Assembly (NCBI GenBank): GCA_017421685.1
Contig: JAFOHW010000055.1
Coordinates: forward strand, 1 to 16,624
DNA length: 16,624 nucleotides
Origin: Candidatus Saccharimonadota bacterium
GTDB taxonomy: Bacteria; Patescibacteriota; Saccharimonadia; Saccharimonadales; Saccharimonadaceae
Direction: 5' to 3'
Both the position numbers and the translations under genes were made by a program. Shown here in pieces: positions 13,196-16,624 of this stretch. The stretch's first letter is position 1. Each line of letters opens with the position of its first letter. Under the pieces are notes generated by a model. The model did no database searches and was not told the origin of the DNA. It was given only the letters and a program-made list of their open reading frames with translations.

Positions 13196-14683
13196 TTATT
13201 TGGTTTTTTCGGTCTTATTTTCTACTTTTTTCAAAGCTTCGAGATCTTCTTTTTTAACCTCTTTTTTGTCTACTTTTTCTGGAGCTTCAGCTTTTTTGCT
13301 TTCCTCGACGTCTTTTCCAGAAACATTCTTTTCGACAGATTTAAGAGTTCGCTTTGTCCTATATAGATAGTACCCTCCTCCAGCAATACCGAGAACGATA
13401 ATAATCGCCATGATGATTTCTAATGGTCCGGTGTTTGGAAGTTCTTGACATTCTGGAAGTTCCGGATTTGTAACACAATCGTCCTGGCATCCTGGGAGAG
13501 ATGGGTCAGTCGAACAGTCTTCTGGTGTAGGAGTAGGCTCTTCACATGGAGTAGAAACTGAAACTGTTGCTTGATTTCCGAGCGTACCGTAACCGCCGTC
13601 CTCTAGCGCGTAGTCCATATATACCGCGTTGATTATTTTTGCGTCACCACATGATTTCTCTCCGAAGACATCGTTAGTAATCTTGGCGTCGTATTCGATA
13701 TACCAACCTTCTCCGCCCACGCTCAATTGATAAGCCTTAGCACCGGTTGACGTAAAGAAGTCTTTTGATAAAGCTTCAGTTTTTACATTTCCGCTAGTTG
13801 CAGTATCTTTAAATATCGCATCTGACGTCGCTTCTAGTCCAGTAGCTAATTGATCTTTTATGGCGATTTGAGTCGTGGCAATGCTTCCTAAGTTTTTGGC
13901 GATAACTTTATAATGAACAGTGTCGCCAACATTAGCAGTGATATTGTCGTAATAATTTACGCCATCATTTGATACCATTTTTGAGAGATAAATTGAAGCT
14001 TGCTCAACCTTAACTTTATAAATAATGTAGCCGGAATATTCTGCGCAGCCAGGAATTTCGCCATTCAAAGTACAGTTTGGTTCGTTCTCGGCGCAATAGC
14101 CAATCAGCGCACCGGTAGTAAACATATCTTCACTGATTTTGGCAGTGGTCCTGCCTCCGTTCCAATAAATTGTTGCGGAATCTTCTACATATCTCAAACG
14201 TACACCTACACTCGAATTATTAATAAAATCGGCTTCGTCCCAAACGCTTGTCGGATTAGCATTTGAGGCCGAAATTTTTGCGCCAGTTTCAGCAGTCGCG
14301 TTGCCAGAAATAATGCCTGGGAAATAAGCAAAAACTTTGGTATTTTCGGCGGTTAATTTATAGTTTGAAGCAGCATTGTTATGATAGAATACATACACTT
14401 CAAACTCTTGACCATTTTTTGCGTCCGCATCGGATATCTCGACTTTATCCCTGAAGGTTGTTTCCCCGGCCTTACGAACACGCACGAAATTTCGCTCATC
14501 ACCAAGACCAATAGATTCACTGCTCTGATTGTCAGTAATCGAGTTAAAAGTAACATACGATGCCGGTTTTTCCATGGTGAAGGTCGTGCGCTCTGGCCCC
14601 CAAGCGTTTGCAGCGCTTATACCGGTAAGTGCTAAAGCTACTGTGATAATTGCTCCACCTATGTTTCTGAAAAATCGTTTCAT
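13196..14683 (-). CDS. LPNTG-anchored surface protein with DUF11-type domain
   Basis: Secreted and probably sortase-anchored cell-surface protein, 495 residues. Signal peptide 1-27 (hydrophobic core 8-22, likely cut after ANA). Residues about 30-228 are an unassigned beta-rich N-terminal domain with Cys197, Cys204 and Cys213. About 229-378 match a DUF11-like repeat domain (NITANVGDTVHYKVIAKNLG, then IAIKDQLATGLEAT). A Pro/Thr stalk (380-414) contains a short tandem motif CSTDPSLPGCQ / CVTNPELPECQ. LPNTG is at 415-419, then a membrane segment (421-440), RTKR and an unusually long Lys/Glu-rich tail to 495. The ATG follows AAGGAG. It is the second gene of an operon behind the 16240 gene (27-base gap). 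A host-contact or adhesion role is inferred; no sortase gene is in view. Confidence 0.85.
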   Translation of the reverse strand: MKRFFRNIGGAIITVALALTGISAANAWGPERTTFTMEKPASYVTFNSITDNQSSESIGLGDERNFVRVRKAGETTFRDKVEISDADAKNGQEFEVYVFYHNNAASNYKLTAENTKVFAYFPGIISGNATAETGAKISASNANPTSVWDEADFINNSSVGVRLRYVEDSATIYWNGGRTTAKISEDMFTTGALIGYCAENEPNCTLNGEIPGCAEYSGYIIYKVKVEQASIYLSKMVSNDGVNYYDNITANVGDTVHYKVIAKNLGSIATTQIAIKDQLATGLEATSDAIFKDTATSGNVKTEALSKDFFTSTGAKAYQLSVGGEGWYIEYDAKITNDVFGEKSCGDAKIINAVYMDYALEDGGYGTLGNQATVSVSTPCEEPTPTPEDCSTDPSLPGCQDDCVTNPELPECQELPNTGPLEIIMAIIIVLGIAGGGYYLYRTKRTLKSVEKNVSGKDVEESKKAEAPEKVDKKEVKKEDLEALKKVENKTEKTK

Positions 14684-14710
14684 ATTTCTCCTTATTTTAC
14701 ATTATTAATG

Positions 14711-16240
14711 TTAGAAACCTTGACTATAGTCGCCCGTAGGATTTGCTTCTGGATTGCCTGTTGCACCTTCTAAGTTTTCTCGGATTGTGTTTCCGCTTCC
14801 GTCTGCGCTTTGGGTGTCTCCTGGAACCTCACCGGTGCTAACAGTTGCGCCAGCATCAAAGTCATTCACTTGTCCAGTTTCACCAATTGCCCCTTCACTA
14901 GTACCAGTACCACCGCCTGAAGTAGTCGTTTCAGAACCAATAGAGGTCTGTCCCCCTGAAGCGCCATAGGTATTTTGTCCAGGGTCGTAACCACCCTCGT
15001 AGGGTTCATCGGTACCCTGTCGGTCTTGTCCTTCTGGTTCTACAAGGCCAGAGTTTGCACCAGAGTTTTCGTCGGCTTCTTCTTGATCTTTTGGTTCTGG
15101 GGGATTTTCGCCTGGAGGATTATCGCTAGGGATTGGGCTGTCTGGGTTATTTGAGCCTGGGGTTGCTGGGGTGTCGGGATTTATTACAACAACATTTTCA
15201 GAACCATCTTGTCCGGTGTATTTTATGACGTTTAATAGGTTACTGCAAGCGGTATTGACCCATCTAGTCGCGACTGTGCCGTTCGGAAGAGTTGTTGCAA
15301 CTTCGAGAAGTTTGCCAATCCTGTCGCTAACTAGTTCTTCGGCCGATGTGGTGACGTAAACTCCGTGTAGTTCGCGTGTCGCGTCATACTCTTCTACGTC
15401 AGTACCCATATTCTTGAATACCGTTCCTTCCGGCGGATCAATAAACCTAAATGTAGTTTTTTCATCGTATACTTTATCTATTTTTTCACTAATTTTTAGT
15501 CTTTCCTCATCATAAAAATCTCCAGATAAGATTTTGTCTTCGGCTTGTCGCAAAGACATGTTGGAGAAATCCGTTCCAGTTTCTTCGTCGTAATATTTCA
15601 TTGCAATTAGTTCTGAGGCGATGACGTGAGTATGAGTTCTAGCGATATGTTTGAAGTAAGCGAAGAATTCATCTGCGGTATTGATGCCTTCAAAATCTGA
15701 ACCGGTCGCTTCCTTATACCTGTCGCAGAATTCTGCGTTATCTCTTAATCCTTCGTGGTAGGCGACGAAATGTTCGTGGCCATAATTTACTGCGCTCTGA
15801 TGACCACCGGCAGTATCTGGATTTTGGAAAATTCTAGCAGGATCATTTTTGTCTATTTCGATGAATATTTCGTCGATATTTTGCTGGATCGGATCAGTCT
15901 CTCCGGAACTATCATCTTCCGGAGGAACGTCGTCTTCATCATCGGGAGCAACGCTGGGATCATCCTCTTTTTCTTCAAGGAGCCCGTTGACAATTGTGGC
16001 TGCAGCCAACGTTCCTGCTGCAGCAACCATAGCTAAAAATCCACGTCTTGCCATTATGGCTCCTCTTTTTTGCTCTGCTTCTTCCCGACTTATAAAAGCT
16101 ACTAATTCCTCTCTGAATTCGAGAGGATATTCTTCAGGATTTTCAGCTACTTTTCTGGCAAGTTCATCTATGTCTTCTCCTTCGAATTGAGCTTTCTGCG
16201 CTTCGTAGTTTTCTTGTCTTATTCTTTCTCCGCCAGGCAT
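14711..16240 (-). CDS. Membrane-anchored protein with twin-arginine-like segment and disordered C-terminus
   Basis: Unrecognised, 509 residues from ATG 16240. I reject the longer frame to TTG 16309 because that TTG is the -35 of the promoter. Residues 1-62 are charged and helical (EEYPLEFREELVAFISREEA). ARRGFLA (64-70) begins a membrane segment or signal anchor (about 67-87), followed by an acidic linker (90-120), a globular part about 120-345 with His-rich helices (GHEHFVAYHEG, HIARTHTHVIASELIAMKYY) and Cys residues, then about 150 residues of Pro/Gly/Ser/Asp-rich disordered sequence. An in-frame ATG at 16054 (residue 63) has AAGAGGAG five bases upstream and would make a form starting MARRGFLAMV, a classic signal-peptide start. 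Operon with the LPNTG protein suggests a cell-surface role. Function unknown. Confidence 0.75.
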   Translation of the reverse strand: MPGGERIRQENYEAQKAQFEGEDIDELARKVAENPEEYPLEFREELVAFISREEAEQKRGAIMARRGFLAMVAAAGTLAAATIVNGLLEEKEDDPSVAPDDEDDVPPEDDSSGETDPIQQNIDEIFIEIDKNDPARIFQNPDTAGGHQSAVNYGHEHFVAYHEGLRDNAEFCDRYKEATGSDFEGINTADEFFAYFKHIARTHTHVIASELIAMKYYDEETGTDFSNMSLRQAEDKILSGDFYDEERLKISEKIDKVYDEKTTFRFIDPPEGTVFKNMGTDVEEYDATRELHGVYVTTSAEELVSDRIGKLLEVATTLPNGTVATRWVNTACSNLLNVIKYTGQDGSENVVVINPDTPATPGSNNPDSPIPSDNPPGENPPEPKDQEEADENSGANSGLVEPEGQDRQGTDEPYEGGYDPGQNTYGASGGQTSIGSETTTSGGGTGTSEGAIGETGQVNDFDAGATVSTGEVPGDTQSADGSGNTIRENLEGATGNPEANPTGDYSQGF

Positions 16241-16280
16241 AGTATAGTTTTTTATTAGTTTATTGACCTTTCTGATTTTT

Positions 16281-16309
16281 AGTTTAGCATAAGCGTAGAT
16301 AAGGGTCAA
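16281..16309 (-). promoter_or_regulatory. Promoter of the surface-protein operon
   Basis: Minus strand TTGACC (16304-16309), 17-bp spacer, TAAACT (16281-16286) preceded by TGC. Predicted start near 16274, about 34 nt upstream of ATG 16240. Confidence 0.65.
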
Positions 16310-16326
16310 GAAAATAAAACTAGAGC

Positions 16327-16354
16327 AAAAAACCGAACGCTAAGTTCGGTTTTT
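16327..16354. terminator. Bidirectional rho-independent terminator
   Basis: ACCGAAC (16332-16338) / GTTCGGT (16344-16350) with loop GCTAA, flanked by A-run left and T-run right, extending the stem. On the minus strand it ends the transcription unit containing the 16367-16483 small ORF, just before the promoter of the surface operon. Confidence 0.85.
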
Positions 16355-16366
16355 AGGATTTATGGC

Positions 16367-16483
16367 TTAGACTAAGAGGTCTATTAGTAAGATGATTAGC
16401 TCGTAGGAAGTTTGAAAATTCGTGAGATGGATCTGTTTTACATTGGCTATTCCCTCGTTTAAAGTTGATATTAAGGTGTTCAT
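16367..16483 (-). CDS. Possible 38-residue small protein
   Basis: ATG 16481-16483 to TAA 16367-16369, 38 residues beginning MNTLISTLNEGIANVKQIH and ending in a hydrophobic YELIILLIDLLV. AAGGAT lies 11 bases upstream, a little far for a good ribosome binding site. The terminator begins 13 bases past the stop, which is where a real last gene of a unit would end. The amphipathic body and hydrophobic tail suggest membrane association. A toxin-like or regulatory peptide is conceivable; a chance ORF is equally possible. Confidence 0.35.
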   Translation of the reverse strand: MNTLISTLNEGIANVKQIHLTNFQTSYELIILLIDLLV

Positions 16484-16525
16484 TTTGTCGTTTTATCCTT
16501 CCGTATGAAATTCTTGTTGTACTAC

Positions 16526-16624
16526 TTATAACTTGTCATTTTTACTAAATAAGGTAGCAGTGTGACCTAATTTCCTTTTACTGGCTTTATTTTTTTCAGA
16601 ATCGTATCCTGATTCATCGTAGTA
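16526..16624 (-). CDS. C-terminal end of an unidentified protein (partial)
   Basis: The last 32 codons of a frame entering from the right edge, beginning YYDESGYDSEKNKASKRKLG and ending FSKNDKL, TAA at 16526-16528. The stretch is polar and basic, like a disordered tail. I cannot name the family. It reads in the same direction as the small ORF and terminator that follow it. Confidence 0.45.
   Translation of the reverse strand, partial: YYDESGYDSEKNKASKRKLGHTATLFSKNDKL

Noticed and set aside
16241..16309. Longer N-terminus of the 14711-16240 gene from TTG 16309
   Set aside because: That TTG is the first half of the -35 TTGACC; transcription should begin near 16274, downstream of it.
1..16624. 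CRISPR array, insertion-sequence transposase, or UGA recoding
   Set aside because: No regularly spaced repeats or transposase motifs were seen, and UGA ends sufB, sufC and parA.

Overview
The window looks like chromosomal DNA of a Candidatus Saccharibacteria (TM7)-type CPR bacterium. This is inferred from gene content: anaerobic class III ribonucleotide reductase, a two-gene SUF system, a short PrmC, LPxTG-type wall-anchored surface proteins, and first genes of transcription units that appear to lack a leader. No rRNA or marker phylogeny is available here. UGA is used as a stop (sufB, sufC, parA), so this is the standard bacterial code and not the UGA=Gly code of Gracilibacteria/Absconditabacteria. 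Housekeeping genes run near 42% G+C in a sampled line.

Layout, left to right. 1-3231 (minus strand): sufC-sufB (ATGA overlap), then nrdD, which has its own consensus promoter overlapped by two NrdR-box-like sites; nrdD runs off the left edge. 3232-6298 is an accessory block of mixed composition. It holds a GC-rich coiled-coil orphan gene (3394-3957), an orphan of ordinary composition (4091-4528), a GC-rich HTH/coiled-coil orphan (4726-5115), a truncated T5orf172/GIY-YIG-like gene (5372-5572), and a very AT-rich putative cyclase/arylformamidase gene (5603-6202). The first three each have their own promoter and terminator. The block ends at the 3' end of tRNA-Val(CAC) (6299-6375).

6385-8154: prfA-prmC, coding release factor 1 and the methyltransferase that modifies its GGQ glutamine, start from a promoter whose -10 is symmetric with that of the divergent tRNA gene. 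8164-10209 (minus): a multipass membrane protein and a membrane-anchored HtrA protease form an operon. 10267-10935: signal peptidase I, divergent from that operon. 10932-12538 (minus): parA-parB, with parB convergent on lepB and overlapping its stop codon. 12572-12769: a large nested palindrome between parA and rplU. 12789-13097: rplU, without an adjacent rpmA. 13196-16240: a two-gene surface operon (a membrane-anchored protein with a disordered tail, then an LPNTG sortase substrate). The right edge holds a terminator, a 38-codon small ORF and the end of another gene.

The strongest unusual signals are: a 198-bp nested inverted repeat beside parAB; extended -10 elements sitting exactly 6 nt from an ATG (leaderless transcription); the palindromic divergent promoter at prfA/tRNA-Val; NrdR-like boxes at nrdD; and the composition-mosaic orphan block next to the tRNA gene.
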